DNA of 64,000 nucleotides from CAYWWY01 sp964462525 (GTDB taxonomy: Bacteria; Thermotogota; Thermotogae; MWEM01): NCBI GenBank assembly GCA_964462525.1, contig CAYWWY010000005.1, positions 153,093-217,092 of the forward strand. Reading direction: 5' to 3'. Both the position numbers and the translations under genes were made by a program. The notes under the pieces were generated by a model. The model searched no databases. It saw only the letters and a program-made list of their open reading frames with translations, and had not been told where the DNA came from. Shown in pieces: positions 52,417-61,861 of the stretch (its first letter is position 1; each line of letters starts with the position of its first letter).

Positions 52417-53313
52417 ATGAAGAAAGTAGGGCTTATGGTCGTGGTATGGGTTGTCGTGGGTGGGGTATTGCTTGCAAATTCCCTCATCGCTACGGAAACA
52501 GAAGTGTCTTTTTTCCACTTTGGGCAAAGGGTGGTTGGGATTTTGACCCTCCCGGAACCTGTTTATGACGCGGTGCCTGCCATCCTGATTCTGCACGGGT
52601 TTACGGGACAGAAAAATGAGATGGATGTTGCGGGAACCAATGAAGCGATGTTTGAGATGACCGCCCGATTGTTCGCGGAGCATGGAATTGCAAGTCTTCG
52701 GATTGATTTCCGCGGCTCTGGGGACAGTGACGGAAAGTGGGAAGATACGACCTTTTCGAGCCAAATTAGCGATGCGCATGCTGCGATCTCATTCATGGAG
52801 AGTATTCCTGAAATCGATCCCCTGCGCATTGGTGTTTTGGGATTCAGTCAGGGAGGATTGGTCGCCGCATGCACCGCTGCCAGAGACTGGCGGGTTGCGA
52901 CAACCATCCTTTGGGCTCCGGTAGCCATTCCCGCGTTTACGTATTCTCAGCTCCTAGGAACAGATACTGTGCTCAAAGCTCTTGAGCTGGAAGCCGAGGA
53001 TAGCATTGACGCCACCCTTCCCTGGGGCGCTGTTACCACACTCAAAAAACCGTTCTATAATGAACTCTTTCTGATCAATCCCATAGCTGAAATCATTGAC
53101 TACTACGGCCCTTTGATGGTGGTGATCGGTATCCGGGATGATGTGGTTTTCCCTCAACCGCATGCCGGGCAAGCCTTTATGGATCACCATTACGGTTGGA
53201 GAAAACTCGTGCAGTTGGACACTGATCATATGTTCGGGATCTTCGGAGGTCCGGATATTCTTCAAGAAGCCATTTATAAGGCAATCGATTGGGTCTATGT
53301 GACTCTCCCCTAA
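52417..53313 (+). CDS. Secreted alpha/beta hydrolase (esterase/lipase-like)
   Basis: 298 residues from ATG 52417, eight bases after GGAGG. Signal peptide LMVVVWVVVGGVLLANSLIA. Oxyanion region LILHGFTGQKNE, nucleophile Ser in GVLGFSQGGLVA, acid Asp in GIRDDVVFPQ and catalytic His in LDTDHMFG. The FRGSGDSDGKW segment is typical of serine aminopeptidase S33-like and feruloyl esterase-like enzymes. It probably cleaves an ester outside the cytoplasm. Confidence 0.9.
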   Translation: MKKVGLMVVVWVVVGGVLLANSLIATETEVSFFHFGQRVVGILTLPEPVYDAVPAILILHGFTGQKNEMDVAGTNEAMFEMTARLFAEHGIASLRIDFRGSGDSDGKWEDTTFSSQISDAHAAISFMESIPEIDPLRIGVLGFSQGGLVAACTAARDWRVATTILWAPVAIPAFTYSQLLGTDTVLKALELEAEDSIDATLPWGAVTTLKKPFYNELFLINPIAEIIDYYGPLMVVIGIRDDVVFPQPHAGQAFMDHHYGWRKLVQLDTDHMFGIFGGPDILQEAIYKAIDWVYVTLP

Positions 53314-53401
53314 GCAGATTGGCCTGCGATGATACTCGAGCTACGGGGACTACCGGAACCTCTTGTCCATGAAACGGCCCCGGTTTTCTTGACCCTTGTG
53401 G

Positions 53402-53407
53402 TATGAT
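53402..53407 (+). promoter_or_regulatory. Extended -10 promoter of the sigma-like gene
   Basis: CTTGTGGTATGAT, 77 bases before the start. A TTGACC lies too close (seven bases) to serve as its -35. Confidence 0.5.
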
Positions 53408-53483
53408 ATCCTTGAGGAGGGAAAGAATCAAAAGAGAGCCAGATTGTTAAAAGAAAGACATATTAGGAAAAGAGGAGCCGTTG

Positions 53484-54593
53484 ATGGAAGAAATCGAACT
53501 CTTTGATCAGATAGGCAAAGTTTATCGAGGCTTTTCTTCTGCGGGAGATCTTCATCTCCAAAAGCATCGATTTCTTCATTTGCGTACCCGAGCGAGGTTT
53601 TTGCTCCATCTTACGTCGTCCGATCAGCGGGCGCGTTTGGAATCTTTATGCAAGAGGTGCGCGGACGAGATTCTCTTGGTCGGATGGTGTCGGGCAATTC
53701 ATGCCGCGCCCCAGGAAGCGTTCGAGGAATGGTACGATCCTCTGGTTCTGAATCACCTTCTTCTGCTTGCGGCTCTTTCGAGAATAGAAAAAGCATGGGA
53801 ACTGATCCGAGAACGCTATCACCGTCCTCTGTACCATTGGTTGTTCCAATCGCAAATCGAACACTCTTCGGGTCCGCATTCCCGGGATCGAGCGCAGGAA
53901 TGGGCGGAGGAGGTATTCCAGAAAGGCTGGATTAATCTTTCCCAATTCAACCCCTATAAAAGTTCGCTCTATACTTGGCTGACGGCGATTGCCAAGAACC
54001 TTGCCTTTTCGAAACCCTCAAAAACGGATCAACAAACGACCCTTCGGTTTGAATCGATTGAAGAGGAAAATGAAGACTTTGATGGAATCGATCGGGTCGC
54101 TTCCCTGGAACCCCCTGAAAAAACCCCGGATCAAAGGGCCGAAGAAGAAGCAGTGGGCTCCTTCTTCCTCAATGCGGTCTTTGAACGCGTTGGGTATCCA
54201 TGGCAGGTGATCGCTTTTTTCTTTCAGAAGCTTGGGTACCCTCCTCAGGAGATTGTCGAACATCTGGCGGGATGTACCCTTTTCATACTAATGGAGAAGC
54301 TGTTCCACGAATTTGCCCAAACCTCTCTGCGTCCGACCTCTCAGATCAAGGGGTACCGAAAGGCATTTGAACAACGACTTCAAAACCCCTTGAAAGACTC
54401 CTTAAACCCCAAAGACAATGCAACCCGCAGGCTTATGGCCCCGTCGATGGACATGATCGTGGGTGATATCCCGTTGGAATGCTTTCTTGGCAATCATCCG
54501 GAGAAACAGGTGAGTGAATGGAGCGCCAAAGTGATGGTTCGGCTGCGCGCCACCGCCCGAGAAGAAGAAATCCAAACCATGGATCCCTTTTGA
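53484..54593 (+). CDS. ECF sigma-70-like factor with long C-terminal extension
   Basis: 369 residues from ATG 53484 (GAGGAG six bases upstream). Region 2 is good: WELIRERYHRPLYHWLFQSQ, AQEWAEEVFQKGWINLSQFN, YKSSLYTWLTAIAKNLAFSK, matching the AEDLxQEVFLKxWxNLxxFDP...FxxWLxxIAxNLA pattern. Region 4 (about 230-275, GYPPQEIVEHLAGCTLFILM) is degenerate. About 95 residues precede region 2 and about 100 follow region 4, so it is much longer than ordinary ECF factors. The next gene encodes a zinc-type anti-sigma protein, which supports the role. Confidence 0.72.
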   Translation: MEEIELFDQIGKVYRGFSSAGDLHLQKHRFLHLRTRARFLLHLTSSDQRARLESLCKRCADEILLVGWCRAIHAAPQEAFEEWYDPLVLNHLLLLAALSRIEKAWELIRERYHRPLYHWLFQSQIEHSSGPHSRDRAQEWAEEVFQKGWINLSQFNPYKSSLYTWLTAIAKNLAFSKPSKTDQQTTLRFESIEEENEDFDGIDRVASLEPPEKTPDQRAEEEAVGSFFLNAVFERVGYPWQVIAFFFQKLGYPPQEIVEHLAGCTLFILMEKLFHEFAQTSLRPTSQIKGYRKAFEQRLQNPLKDSLNPKDNATRRLMAPSMDMIVGDIPLECFLGNHPEKQVSEWSAKVMVRLRATAREEEIQTMDPF

Positions 54594-54648
54594 TACGGAA
54601 ATCCGTGTCGACATCGGTATAACCAGGTAGAGAAGGAAGGGATTGGAT

Positions 54649-55407
54649 ATGAAAAACAGGATGGATCAGCACTTGGATGAGAAGGATCTAGAAGGCTATG
54701 TGGAGCTCTTGCTTCAGGAGAGAGCCGGCACATCCGGGATGATGGTCTCATCGATCCCTGCGATCGAAGAACACCTGGATGGATGTGGACTTTGCTCCCA
54801 AAAAGTGGATCAAATGTACCGAGAATGCCTGGTCTTCTTTGATTGGAGTTTTGATCGGGACAACCAGCGTATCATGATTCAAAAAGCGGTTTTTGCGATT
54901 CAGCAGGTGTCCAAAGAGTCCTATGCCTTGGTCCTTCAAGACCGATTGGCGCGTTGGGAAAAAGCCATTTTTGACGCGCCAAAAAACTTGAGTCGGGTTT
55001 TGCTCGACCTTTCCGATCAAATCCGACAGAATGTTTCGCGATTTATCTGCCCGTGGGGGTCTCAACTTTCGCCTTCAGCTTGGGAGTTCAGGTACGATAC
55101 TCAATGGGTGCCCACCCGCAATGGAGAAAAGAGAGAGGAACCCAATCTTCAGCGGCTCCATGCCCGTCATGTTTCTGGTCCGTATGGGTTTCAAGCGCTT
55201 ATTGATGAAGATGACCACGTGATATCGCTGGAATTTGATACAGGCGTTCCGGCCGAAAGGATCCCGATCGTCATGCTGATCAACCTAGATGATCCGGAAA
55301 GACTTCCCCTTCTGGGGTGCCTTGAATTCCAACAAGAAAAAGACCTCTATCAGATTCAGTTTTCCAACCTTCCGTCAGGCCGATACATCCTTATGGTTGA
55401 ACCTTGA
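54649..55407 (+). CDS. Soluble zinc-binding anti-sigma factor-like protein
   Basis: 252 residues from ATG 54649 (AAGGAAGGG upstream). The N-terminus fits the ZAS/zf-HC2 pattern: DQHLDEKDLEGYVELLLQ, then HLDGCGLC, with His42-x3-Cys46-x2-Cys49. No membrane helix is seen, unlike most anti-sigma factors. The C-terminal 100 residues are beta-rich (YGFQALIDEDDHVISLEFDT, LPSGRYILMVEP). Gap of 55 bases after the sigma-like gene, so they are cotranscribed. Its stop is five bases from the stop of the convergent propeller lipoprotein gene. Confidence 0.75.
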   Translation: MKNRMDQHLDEKDLEGYVELLLQERAGTSGMMVSSIPAIEEHLDGCGLCSQKVDQMYRECLVFFDWSFDRDNQRIMIQKAVFAIQQVSKESYALVLQDRLARWEKAIFDAPKNLSRVLLDLSDQIRQNVSRFICPWGSQLSPSAWEFRYDTQWVPTRNGEKREEPNLQRLHARHVSGPYGFQALIDEDDHVISLEFDTGVPAERIPIVMLINLDDPERLPLLGCLEFQQEKDLYQIQFSNLPSGRYILMVEP

Positions 55408-55412
55408 CAAAG

Positions 55413-56789
55413 CTATCGTACCCATTGCGTGAAGGCCAAGAACCAGTCTGAATCATCCAGGGACCGTTCATCTGTACCGGAAGTTGACGGAAAGATATCC
55501 CCATATACATAGAAGTCATCTGATTGGGACAGCCCATGCATGGCTTGCAACAGCGTATTTTCAACCGGGAACGGTCGGTTCCAACGCACTGCCCCCTGCG
55601 GGGTCAGACCGATCAGAAGGTTATCGTATTGACCTGCCCGGCGTGCATGAGAGCCGACTTGCGCATAGGATTGAACCCCCACCAACCATTCATCTTGGGT
55701 GAGGGGTATGATTCCAAAAACCTTTTCGTCGCCAGCTCCACCCACGCGCAACGGCCATTCAATGGACGGTTCGGTATCCCAGCGTACCTTAAACCGGAGA
55801 AGAATCCCATCCTCATCGGTTGGAGGAAGGCGATTGTGGGTGGTCGTTGGAATGTCTCCATCCCTGGAACGGGTCGATCCCCCCAACCAATAGTATCCTT
55901 CGTCTTCCCAATACCCCGCTGTAAAGGATTCATCATCGCTTCCGCCGAACAAATAGTGCCTTCCGTCATGTGCGTCCAGCGATTGACCATTCGGGAGCAC
56001 AAACCAGAAGTTGTTGGACGCAGGAGGGAAGCGGCCGGTTGCAGGGATAAAATCCGACGCGCTTACACCGACAAAAAACTCGATCAAACCGTTCTCTTCC
56101 ACAAGGTCATAAAAGGCATCATCCGCTGCTCCTCCATACCTCCCTTGAAGGTGGACCACCCCAGGAAAATCCAGGCTCCCAAGAAAGGCCCACGCGTCAG
56201 CACTTCCATATTCGGGTGTTGCCTCCAGATGACCGGTAGAAGAGCGTGTCGAGCCCATCACATAGAAGAATCCATTTTGGGTCGAATGGGGTTTGACGGC
56301 ATTCGCCCTGTCTTCGGATTCTCCGCCGTAGAACGCCTCCCATCGGATCTCCCCCTGATCATCGAGCAGGGCGATCCAGATGCTCCAGTTCCCTACGGAA
56401 GGGTTTCGCGCACTTTTACCGCTCATATTAAGTGATTGGGCATTGCCTACCAGAAGATAGTCCCCATAAGAGGTTTGAAACACGCCAATCCCTTCGTCGT
56501 TCTGGGAACCACCAAAAGTTTGATGCCATTCTTCGTTTCCTAAGACATCGGCTTTGACCACCCAAATATCCCAAACTCCGGTATCCGGATTAAGCGTGCG
56601 GCCGATCCCAATGGTGCCTCCGTCGGATGTGATCCAGAAATCCCTAACCTGATCGGTGGTATCGTTGGGATGGCTGAAATCGGTAAGCCACCGAACGATC
56701 AGCCCGCCAGGCTGAAAACCAGCCGAACACGAAAAAATGAAAAGAAAAGCAAGGAAACACGAAAGAAAAACCCACCCTTTGTTCATCAT
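55413..56789 (-). CDS. Lipoprotein with SBBP-like propeller repeats
   Basis: 458 residues from ATG 56789 (CAGGTG upstream). Lipobox in FLAFLFIFSCSAG. Repeats such as EWHQTFGGSQNDEGIGVFQ, RWEAFYGGESEDRANAVK and LQGRYGGAADDAFYDLV are the same family as the propeller in 8416-12393, but more diverged. It starts four bases after the CHAT protease gene and is the second gene of that operon. A surface sensor or substrate role is possible. Confidence 0.82.
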   Translation of the reverse strand: MMNKGWVFLSCFLAFLFIFSCSAGFQPGGLIVRWLTDFSHPNDTTDQVRDFWITSDGGTIGIGRTLNPDTGVWDIWVVKADVLGNEEWHQTFGGSQNDEGIGVFQTSYGDYLLVGNAQSLNMSGKSARNPSVGNWSIWIALLDDQGEIRWEAFYGGESEDRANAVKPHSTQNGFFYVMGSTRSSTGHLEATPEYGSADAWAFLGSLDFPGVVHLQGRYGGAADDAFYDLVEENGLIEFFVGVSASDFIPATGRFPPASNNFWFVLPNGQSLDAHDGRHYLFGGSDDESFTAGYWEDEGYYWLGGSTRSRDGDIPTTTHNRLPPTDEDGILLRFKVRWDTEPSIEWPLRVGGAGDEKVFGIIPLTQDEWLVGVQSYAQVGSHARRAGQYDNLLIGLTPQGAVRWNRPFPVENTLLQAMHGLSQSDDFYVYGDIFPSTSGTDERSLDDSDWFLAFTQWVR

Positions 56790-56793
56790 TCCA

Positions 56794-59700
56794 TCACCTG
56801 CTTTCATTTCCGTTTAATTGGGCCGAATCAGAAACGCAACCCCAATCAAGCAACCCGCCATGGCCAATACAGACAAAACCCGCCCATTCCCACGGAGAAG
56901 GAAACATCCCTTGAACTCGAAACTCGTTAATCAAATTCAGTTGGGCCTGGCGAAGCGATTGGCTCTTGGGCATCCCCACTAACAGATTTCTGTAGAACTG
57001 ACGCATCAATCGGTGTGTGGATGAATCAGGAACCTTCCACATACTGACTATCAACGTTTTGGCTCCTGCGGTCAAGAAGGCTCTTCTCAGGCCCATTACG
57101 CCTTCTCCGTTTTCAATCTCACCCACCCCTGTTTCACACGCGGATAGGGTGGCCAATTCAGTGCCAAAAAGATCGATTCCGAAGATGTCATATGAAGTAA
57201 TTATCGGGCTTTGGAAGATCTTGGGCAGCGTTCTTCCTTGGATCAGGTTGTTGATACCGCTCATAACCATGCCAGACCGGAAGGATGGAGAAAGAACATC
57301 GACTCCGTGGTTCTTTGGTCCTTCTTGAGAAGAAGCCTTTTTTTTCAGAAAAAACCCATGGGTAGCGATGTGAATGATAAAGGGGCTTTGTATGGAAAAA
57401 AGGGCGTTTCTCGTTGCCTCTCGACCTGTGAAGACAGAGACCGGTATCTGGTTTTCTTTAAGCGATTTCGTGATTTGTTGAATCTCCGTTTGGGTTCCGT
57501 GAAGCGGTTCGAAACAGACATGATTCTCTTGAAAAGCGCGCAGGATCGGGTTGTTTTCTTCCAAGCCCTTTTGAAGCTCTTCTGAAGGGACGGAGAAAGC
57601 GGGATCCGCGAAGAGAAAGGCTTTGCGTAAAGCGCGTTTTTGAACGGGGATATCGGAAAAAAGGAGTTCTCGCGAAGTTGTGACATAACGAACAATATGC
57701 TCTTCGATCAAAAACCGCCCGTTCGGCAGGATCAACGATTCAAAAGGCAAGAGATTGAGTTGGCTGTCAGGAGACAAAACCCACGAATGGACCCCTTCTG
57801 GTGGGGAGTCTGAAAGACACTTCTGAAAAACAGGTTGGAAGAGGCTTTGGAAAAGTTGCCGTCCATGGCTTTGTAAATAGATGTTCTGATCACTAAACCG
57901 GCCCGTGCTGCTTGGACTCATCATAATGGAGGATCGGTATTGGTGGATTTTTTGATCGATGCTTTGAGCAGGTCCCAGGAACACCATACGGATAGTTTCT
58001 TGCTTGCGCAATACAAATGCTATGTATCGATCTTCCTTCTCTACGGGGCCTTCAGCAGTCAGTTCAAAAAAAGGATACCGCAGAAAGTCCACAAGAACTT
58101 CTCCTTTTTCGAGGCCTTGCTCTATGGATTGCGTTGTCATCTGCTCGAAGGAAAAGAAGGAATCGATCTTTCTGGGGATTTGTCGGTTGATCGCTCCTTC
58201 CAAACGGTGGATCTTCGTTTCCAGTTCTCTCATCCGGGCTTGTTGGGCTTGGGGCTCTTCTTTTTGACCCCATTCTCCTAAGGTTCTTTGGGCCAGCTCG
58301 ACTCGAGCGTTTTTAAGCGTATCGAAGAGGGCGGCCGTCTTGGGATAGGCTTGTTCGAGCATGCGTTCCTGAGATTTTACCGACGCTTCATAGGCCACGG
58401 CCTTACGCTGAAGAGCCATCTGAAAACCCATTTCTGCGGCAACATCAGAATCGGGCATATGTTGTTCGATGAAAGAAAACAAGATGGCGGTGTGTTCTTG
58501 AAGGGTTTTGAGAAAACCCAGGGTAAAAGATTCTGGGAAGGCTCTAGCGATACGAACCAACCCTTCGGTCTGGTTCGCGCAAGCTTGAAATAGGGTCTCA
58601 AGCGCAAGCTCTCGCTGTTGAGCGATTGATTGAACAATGCCCAATTGAAGCGCGGCCGCGCAAAAAAGCGGATGAGTCGAGCCCCATTTTGTTTGTACGA
58701 TGTCCCTGCTTTCGGAGAGGATCTGCTCTGCGCGGCCGTAGTTGCGGAGAAAAATGGAAAGCCTGCCCTGATATACCTGGGCGGTCAAGGTGATAAGGTG
58801 CTCCGAACCTAAGCGAGAAACGCATTCAGGAATTGTAGACTGTAGCAAAGCATCCGCTTGGTCGAGCTTCTGAAGCGAGATCAAGCAAGAGGCACGGTTG
58901 ATCTGGATTTGGAGCGTATGAAAATGGAACGGCCCAAATACGGATTTGCAGGTTTCTTCAGCAACGCAAAATAGCTCATGCGCCTTATGGTGCTTTGATA
59001 ACCGCAAGTAGAGACCGGCAAGATTTGATTGAGTTTGGGCCAGTACAGGAGTCGGTGGACGGTTCTCTTCTGCCTGTCGCTTCAAAAGACCGTGAAATCG
59101 TTCCTGCGCTGACTCATACCGGCCCATGTAGAGGTCCAAAAGACCGATGTTGTTCTCAGTTTCCCAAACTGTTGGATGGTCGGCTCCTAGCGTCTTTCTT
59201 CTTAGTTCTAAGGCCTGGGTGTACAGAAGATCCGCATCCTCGTACCGACCTGTCATCCGATACAACAAAGCAAGGTTGTTCAGGGATTGCGCATACAAAA
59301 TCGGATTGTCTTGGGCATGTTTCTTTCGAAGGTAGAGGGATTTTTGATAGTGCTTTTCCGAAAAGTGGTATTGGCCTTTTGTTTTCAATAGGAGGGCAAG
59401 GTTATTGTGACTTTCAGATAGTTCTTCCCAGGAGGCATCTGGTTCTTCTTGCCGGATTTTCAATGCTTCCCGGAAACTTTTTTCCGATGAAAAGAGGGTT
59501 CCAGAAAGAAACTCGATCTCACCGCGCTCATTCAGGACCCTTGCATAGATTAACCGCTCCCTTGGGAAGTATGTTTTCAGGCGATTAAGCGCTTTGTCAC
59601 AGAAATCCCACGCTGTTTCTAAAAGTCTCCATTTCCGAAATGTTCGGGATAGTGCCGGGAGCGGTTCGGTAAGAGTCTTTGCGTCCATTGAGGGATGTTC

Positions 59701-59811
59701 CAACCAAATCTCCCATTCAGACTTTGCCCGGGTAACAAGCGCTTCATCCCGCTCTTTGGTTTTTAAGGTTTGAAAGAATTGGAGTTGTTCTGGATAGGAT
59801 GGTTCACGCAT
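56794..59811 (-). CDS. TPR-CHAT caspase-like protease
   Basis: 1005 residues, soluble. N-terminal half: about eight to ten tetratricopeptide repeats (e.g. ESHNNLALLLKTKGQYHFSE, QSLNNLALLYRMTGRYEDAD, ETENNIGLLDLYMGRYESAQ). After a coiled coil (about 500-560) comes the CHAT domain with SPDSQLNLLPFESLIL, catalytic His818 in HIATHGFF and Cys892 in ATLSACETGVG, then GLRRAFLTAGAKTLIVSMWK. Both catalytic residues are present, so it should be an active Cys protease. CHAT proteins act as gated proteases in signalling and defence. Convergent neighbours encode a sigma-like factor and its likely anti-sigma factor. Confidence 0.93.
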   Translation of the reverse strand: MREPSYPEQLQFFQTLKTKERDEALVTRAKSEWEIWLEHPSMDAKTLTEPLPALSRTFRKWRLLETAWDFCDKALNRLKTYFPRERLIYARVLNERGEIEFLSGTLFSSEKSFREALKIRQEEPDASWEELSESHNNLALLLKTKGQYHFSEKHYQKSLYLRKKHAQDNPILYAQSLNNLALLYRMTGRYEDADLLYTQALELRRKTLGADHPTVWETENNIGLLDLYMGRYESAQERFHGLLKRQAEENRPPTPVLAQTQSNLAGLYLRLSKHHKAHELFCVAEETCKSVFGPFHFHTLQIQINRASCLISLQKLDQADALLQSTIPECVSRLGSEHLITLTAQVYQGRLSIFLRNYGRAEQILSESRDIVQTKWGSTHPLFCAAALQLGIVQSIAQQRELALETLFQACANQTEGLVRIARAFPESFTLGFLKTLQEHTAILFSFIEQHMPDSDVAAEMGFQMALQRKAVAYEASVKSQERMLEQAYPKTAALFDTLKNARVELAQRTLGEWGQKEEPQAQQARMRELETKIHRLEGAINRQIPRKIDSFFSFEQMTTQSIEQGLEKGEVLVDFLRYPFFELTAEGPVEKEDRYIAFVLRKQETIRMVFLGPAQSIDQKIHQYRSSIMMSPSSTGRFSDQNIYLQSHGRQLFQSLFQPVFQKCLSDSPPEGVHSWVLSPDSQLNLLPFESLILPNGRFLIEEHIVRYVTTSRELLFSDIPVQKRALRKAFLFADPAFSVPSEELQKGLEENNPILRAFQENHVCFEPLHGTQTEIQQITKSLKENQIPVSVFTGREATRNALFSIQSPFIIHIATHGFFLKKKASSQEGPKNHGVDVLSPSFRSGMVMSGINNLIQGRTLPKIFQSPIITSYDIFGIDLFGTELATLSACETGVGEIENGEGVMGLRRAFLTAGAKTLIVSMWKVPDSSTHRLMRQFYRNLLVGMPKSQSLRQAQLNLINEFRVQGMFPSPWEWAGFVCIGHGGLLDWGCVSDSAQLNGNESR

Positions 59812-59872
59812 CGGGTTTCCATTGGCCCGCCTTCCTCATTAGCCACCCCTTTCCGTCAGAAAGCCCTGCAAG

Positions 59873-59902
59873 ATTGTATCATGCTCTTACTAAATAAGTC
59901 AA
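59873..59902 (-). promoter_or_regulatory. Sigma-70 promoter of the CHAT-lipoprotein operon
   Basis: Minus strand TTGACT (59897-59902), an 18-base spacer and TACAAT (59873-59878), about 60 bases before the start. Confidence 0.7.
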
Positions 59903-60015
59903 GGAAAAAGCAATGAAAGATGGATCTTCCATTTGATACGGAAATCACCTTTCTGGTCAGTATATCCAATCGAGAGAAATGATGGCGGTTCAAAATACGA
60001 AGGAGGTTGATGGTT

Positions 60016-61845
60016 ATGAAGAAACGAATCTTTGGGATAATGATGGTTGTTTTGCTCATGACGTCGGTAGCGTTGGGAACTGTCGAGGGGTTTCGGGTAA
60101 CCTTTCGTAGCAAATCCTCATTGACATACATCAGCCCGCCCCACGAAAGCTTGTTGATTATGGAAAACGTGGGAGGGAGGGTGATTTCTGATGGAAGTGA
60201 TTGGGAGGTTGCGTACCTTGAACCCACGGTAATGCCAATGAGAATACATGCCTTCCATATAAGGAATAAGGGATGGACCGATTTTTTCTGGTGGGTGGAT
60301 ACGGTCAATGGCGTCGTGTACAACGTGACAGGTGGAACATTCGGAGCCAGAGAAATAAGCCAACGGCGTACCGCTCTCAACAATATTTCGGTCCGGGTAT
60401 GGGGCGATGAGGGTCGGAGGCCAAACCGGTTTACACTCTTTTTTTCCGAAGCCCATCTCACGTATGAACGGCAAGAAGGATTTGGGGGAATGCATTTCGT
60501 TCATTTGCGATTTGAAACGGAGGGAATGGTTCTTTCCGACTTATTCAGAAGTCCGTTTCCGATTACCGGTGGAAATCCTTGGCAGGTGACTACTGGCAGT
60601 TCAATTGGACCCGGTGGGGTAGGTGCTAATCATTTTGAACTCCGGCATGGTTCTTGGCCAGATGGACAATACTGGAGGATCATCCCGTCATGGAGAGAAA
60701 TCTGGGATCATGACAGTCAACAAGGGCGAGGGAGGAATTGGCCGGTTACAGTAACTGGCGGGCCTTTCACCTTGACCCTTCATCGCCAGCCAGTTGGGGG
60801 TGGAACTGTGACTGGTGGAGGTCAGTACACTGCCGGCGAAACCGTTCTCCTTCGGGCTGTTCCGAACCAAGGGTATCGTTTCCTCTACTGGAGAGTCGAT
60901 CAAACGAGGATCAGCGATCAGACCGGTTTTTCCTATAGCATGCCTGCTCGAAATCATACTGTAACCGCGGTTTTTGGACCGATTCAGGAGCAGAGCTACA
61001 CATTGTCCCTTACGATCAGTCCAGCGGGTGCGGGAAGTGTGACTGGTGGTGGTCAGTACACAGCCGGCGCTTCTGTCAATCTTCAAGCAGTTGCGAATCA
61101 AGGGTATCGGTTTGTGCAGTGGCGATGGGGTCAAACACCGATAAGCAGCCAAGCCAACACTTCTTACACCATGCCTGCAGATAATCGAACGCTCACGGCC
61201 TATTTCGAAACGATCCCTTCTCCAGTGACTTTTACCCTTACCCTTCAAATGAATCCCACGATGGTGGGGACAGTTTCGGGCGCAGGCCAATTTGCTCCAG
61301 GAGCCTGGGTGAATATTCAGGCGACGGCGCATGCTGGGTTTCAGTTTACGGGTTGGACGCGGACCGATCCATGGAGCGGCTGGCCAGGCGTTCCATTCTC
61401 GGACCAACCGGTTCTGGGGTTCCAAATGCCGGCTGAGAACCTTACCCTTGTGGCAAACTTTTCACAAACCCAGCCAGCTCCAACTCAACCAATGATCGGG
61501 ATTCATGTGGAAAACCATCCACAAGGGGTTGTCGTAAGCAATGTGTTAAGCGGATACCCAGCTCATGGGAGGATTCTGCCAGGGGACATATTGACTCGCT
61601 TTGCTTTTTTCTCCCCGGGACCCGTTCAATTCTTCGGAGGCAATCATGTCACAATCGGAAACACGACCGTTTCGATCAACCCGCCAATGGGAGATGTGAT
61701 CCAGAGTGTTTCTCATGTTCAAAACATCATGGCCAGCAGGCCGGCAGGATATTCAATCGCGATTTGGTTACGCAGGATGGGTACATATCGGCTGTTTGTC
61801 GTTACGAACCTTGGTACTCCCTTTGCGGCCGCATATTTGTTTTAG
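60016..61845 (+). CDS. Secreted protein with three InlB-type bacterial repeats and a C-terminal PDZ domain
   Basis: 609 residues from ATG 60016, nine bases after AGGAGG. Signal peptide IFGIMMVVLLMTSVALG. An unknown beta-rich N-terminal domain (about 25-250) is followed by three Flg_new_2-type repeats: GGGTVTGGGQYTAGETVLLR, GAGSVTGGGQYTAGASVNLQ and VGTVSGAGQFAPGAWVNIQA. A PDZ-like domain (about 490-609: GVVVSNVLSGYPAHGRILPGD) ends the protein. No protease domain accompanies the PDZ, so it may be a binding module on the surface. Confidence 0.83.
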   Translation: MKKRIFGIMMVVLLMTSVALGTVEGFRVTFRSKSSLTYISPPHESLLIMENVGGRVISDGSDWEVAYLEPTVMPMRIHAFHIRNKGWTDFFWWVDTVNGVVYNVTGGTFGAREISQRRTALNNISVRVWGDEGRRPNRFTLFFSEAHLTYERQEGFGGMHFVHLRFETEGMVLSDLFRSPFPITGGNPWQVTTGSSIGPGGVGANHFELRHGSWPDGQYWRIIPSWREIWDHDSQQGRGRNWPVTVTGGPFTLTLHRQPVGGGTVTGGGQYTAGETVLLRAVPNQGYRFLYWRVDQTRISDQTGFSYSMPARNHTVTAVFGPIQEQSYTLSLTISPAGAGSVTGGGQYTAGASVNLQAVANQGYRFVQWRWGQTPISSQANTSYTMPADNRTLTAYFETIPSPVTFTLTLQMNPTMVGTVSGAGQFAPGAWVNIQATAHAGFQFTGWTRTDPWSGWPGVPFSDQPVLGFQMPAENLTLVANFSQTQPAPTQPMIGIHVENHPQGVVVSNVLSGYPAHGRILPGDILTRFAFFSPGPVQFFGGNHVTIGNTTVSINPPMGDVIQSVSHVQNIMASRPAGYSIAIWLRRMGTYRLFVVTNLGTPFAAAYLF

Positions 61846-61861
61846 GTTGGTAAGGCTTTTT

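Noticed and set aside
53389..53394. TTGACC as the -35 of the sigma-like gene
   Set aside because: It stands only seven bases from the TATGAT box.
53484..59811. A type III-E CRISPR (gRAMP/Craspase) locus
   Set aside because: No Cas7-11, Csx30-like or other cas gene and no repeat-spacer array was seen in the window; only the CHAT/sigma logic is similar.
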